NCBI RefSeq assembly: GCF_040939455.1
Contig: NC_134104.1
Span: 7,711,501-7,775,500, forward strand
DNA from: Microcebus murinus
Taxonomy: Eukaryota > Chordata > Mammalia > Primates > Cheirogaleidae
Length of the DNA stretch: 64,000 nucleotides
Direction of reading: 5' to 3'
Within the stretch, counting starts at the first letter, position 1. Each line of letters opens with the position of its first letter. Of the stretch, positions 26,468-64,000 are shown piece by piece. The notes beneath the pieces are model-generated. The model saw only the letters and a program-made list of their open reading frames with translations. It was not told where the DNA came from and made no database searches. Position numbers and translations under genes: made by a program.

Positions 26468-26702
26468 ATCAGCAAATTGGTATTAACTGAGCAGCACCTA
26501 AGTGGACACATAGGTACTGCAGTAATAGGGTATTGGGCAGATGGGAGGGGGGCGGGTATATACATATATAATGAGTGAGATGTGCACCATCTGGGGGATG
26601 GTCATGCTGGAGACTCAGACTTGTGGGAGGAGGGGGAGAATGGGCATTTACTGAAACCTTGAAATCTGTACCCCCATAATATGCCAAAATAAAAAAAAAA
26701 AA
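26468..26702 (+). mobile_element. L1 3' UTR fragment inside TTC3 3' UTR
   Basis: Starts agcaaattggtattaactga, has both G-rich blocks and ends cccccataatatgccaaaat plus A-run. Antisense to TTC3, so the transcript carries C-rich complements. Flanking aaaaaatggaagg and aaaaaaaaggaagg may be an eroded target duplication. Confidence 0.88.
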
Positions 26703-27407
26703 GGAAGGAGGAGATCTAAAATAATGAAATGAAAAAATTGAAATAAAAAATGAAAGCACATGGCATTTCATGAAGAGGAAATTTGAATTTGGTCTAAATC
26801 AGCCAATATTTTAAGATTAACTATAAATTATTAAAATACAGTTTGCTTATGCCCATTTCTAAAATGCACAATCTTTGAGGAAAAATGTTGCCATATTTTC
26901 AGGAATACAGAATCTTATAAAAATTTTTAAAAGGTTGATATCATCTCTTTTGTGGAACTACTAGAATAGGTTTTTCAAACACGAAAGGGGAACTGGAAAC
27001 CTGGTGCACTTGAGTATGTTAAGAATTCTTGTAACTCAAATACTGCTTTGAGGTGCTCACAAGTTTCCAAAAGAAGCCACCACCTCAAAGAGCCCCTCTG
27101 TAGCAGCTCTAACAATGTAAGAATGTGGTCACATGTCACTGCCAGCCATTACTTGGCTACCTTTGAAATGTTTAATCATAGTGGGAAAATTACTAATATC
27201 AATTGTTAAAGAGTTCCAGTTATTAACTTTGTGATATACAACGCAGGAGTGTCTTCCAATGTTTGCTTTTTATGCCAAAGGTAGTATATTGTAATTCTTT
27301 AAATTCAACACACCAGAGATTTACTCTTTAGTGAGGTGTGACTACCGAGAGCAGCAAGAAGATCCTTCCTGATTTTCACTGGGCCAGTCTCTTCCAGAAG
27401 GTGGAGG

Positions 27408-62806
<35,399 letters not shown>

Positions 62807-62809
62807 CTG

Positions 62810-63229
62810 CTGATTTAAAAAATACCCAAGAAACCAGTTAATTTTGTTAATAAACTTTTGCCTTATTATTTAACCATAAGAATGGCTAGCAGAAATAGAT
62901 ATGGCGACAGTAAAATGTTACTCAGCTTTACTTAATGCAGAAAAGCTACCCTTCCATAGTTATAGTTAAAAAATATTATATCTGACATTCTGAGTAAGCA
63001 CTTTCAATTAACTAGTCAGTCTTGCTACAAGGAACAAATTTGTTAAAACTTCACCTTTTTAAATAATCAACATTGTATTATTATAACTTGTTAAAGGGCT
63101 AAGAGGCAAATGAAGATTTTTATTATAACTGCTAATAAGTGAGACTGAGATTGCTAAAAAGTACTAATAAAAAGATTTTTTTAAAAATGAGTTTAAGATT
63201 TTAGCATTCTAAAAAGATATAGTAGTTTG
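62810..63229 (-). other. TTC3 intron upstream of exon A
   Basis: AT-rich sequence with no recognised element. The preceding exon is outside the window. Confidence 0.5.
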
Positions 63230-63450
63230 AGTATGGGCTCTAAAATCATGTGGGCATGATTTAAACCGACTCTGCTATTTATAAGCTTTGTGTTCTTAGA
63301 CAAGTCACTCAACTACACTGTCCTTAGTTTCCTAATCTTTATAATGAACATAATCCTAGTACTTATCTCCTAGGCTGGATGAATGGATTAAGTGAGTTTG
63401 TATATGTAAAGCCCTTAGAAAAATGCCTGGTACATAAGTGTTAATCTCAG
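63230..63450 (+). repeat. MIR element
   Basis: gtgttcttagacaagtcact, ttagtttcctaatctttata, ggatgaatggattaagtgag. Clear MIR order. Confidence 0.75.
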
Positions 63451-63454
63451 TAAA

Positions 63455-63815
63455 CACTATGTTATGGTCTGAATGTATGTGTCCCTCAAAATTCACATGT
63501 TGAAACTTAAACAGCAATATGATGGTGATAGGACGTGGAACCTATGGGAGGTGATTAGGCTCTGCCTTCATGGATGGTTTTAATGCCCTTATAAAAGAGG
63601 GCCCAGAGAACTGCCTCTTCCTTTTCACCATGGGAGGACACAGCTAGCAGGTGCCATCTATCAACCAAAAAGTGGGCCCTCGCCACACTCCAAAAGTTTG
63701 CCAGAGCCTTGATCTTGGACTTCCCAGCTTCTAGAACTGTGAAAAATAATTTTCTGCTGTTTGTAAGCCACTCCATTTATGATACATTGTTACAATAGCC
63801 TAAAAGTACTAAGTC
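63455..63815 (+). mobile_element. MaLR (MST/MLT-type) LTR
   Basis: Starts ttatggtctgaatgtatgtg, with gggaggtgattaggctctgc, tcttggacttcccagcttct and ttgtttgtaagccactccat. A standard mammalian MaLR LTR order. Solo LTR. Confidence 0.8.
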
Positions 63816-64000
63816 TCTTATTATTTTAACTTAAAACAATTCCTCCACTTAAAGAATCCATGAAAATGTACAAATTTCATGTGAAAAAAAAAACATTTTG
63901 TGGGTTTTTGGTCCATAAAAGAATACGAAATAAAAAGGTTATTGCTATTCACTAGTTTTATATCTTATGTGTATTTACTGTTTCTTGAAAACTCAGTTTT

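Larger units (their letters stand above)
25555..27407 (-). other. TTC3: TTC3 3' untranslated region (probable extent)
   Basis: Follows the first TAG and runs to the best poly(A) signal on the minus strand. The first 66 bases hold the tail-like open segment described for exon O. An L1 3' fragment (26468-26702) lies inside in antisense. The 3' end is inferred from AATAAA plus a downstream GT-rich stretch, not from transcript data. Confidence 0.6.

Overview
The window is nuclear DNA from a primate, most likely a strepsirrhine (lemur-type). Three things point there. Eight dimeric Alu copies carry the lemur-style right arm (a tract like ttgccaactaatatata, then gaggttgctgtgagctaggctgacgcca). The youngest L1s share one 3' UTR with two G-rich blocks and a tgtacccccataatatgctgaaataaa end. 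A compact hAT-type DNA transposon with perfect inverted ends sits near position 259. The species was read from repeats only and not confirmed by a search.

The only protein-coding gene I can support is the 3' half of TTC3 (tetratricopeptide repeat domain 3, an E3 ubiquitin ligase), on the minus strand from about 62.8 kb down to 27.4 kb. I resolved fifteen coding exons. Their phases join without a break into 940 codons plus a stop, covering the region C-terminal to the TPRs: a basic stretch, a 17-residue repeat array, the coiled coils, a low-complexity linker and the RING-H2 domain. All introns are GT-AG except one GC-AG. The frame ends at a TAG that lies 22 codons before a second in-frame TAG, and the segment between them still resembles the normal C-terminal tail of TTC3. 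The 3' UTR runs to a likely AATAAA near 25.58 kb and contains an antisense L1 fragment.

From 1 to 25.5 kb the DNA is intergenic, lying downstream of TTC3. In human the next gene there is VPS26C/DSCR3, tail to tail; no exon of it was recognised. From about 4.3 to 19.6 kb the sequence is a stack of nested retrotransposons. An old L1M (5' UTR-like, ORF1, inter-ORF and ORF2 parts) is split by a nearly full-length young L1 (6287-13246, itself holding an Alu), by an L1M 3' end holding two Alus, by an L1MA-like 3' end, and by an Alu monomer. From 19.65 to 22.9 kb the DNA is mostly unique and richer in GC.

The introns hold further Alus, L1 3' ends, MIRs, two MaLR LTR remnants and a Tigger-like transposon. 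A perfect 161-bp tandem duplication lies at 51915-52236. No tRNA, rRNA, CRISPR or bacterial-type system is present, and I found no new multi-gene system. The most notable points are the changed TTC3 C-terminus, the GC-AG intron, the tandem duplication and the nested element stack.
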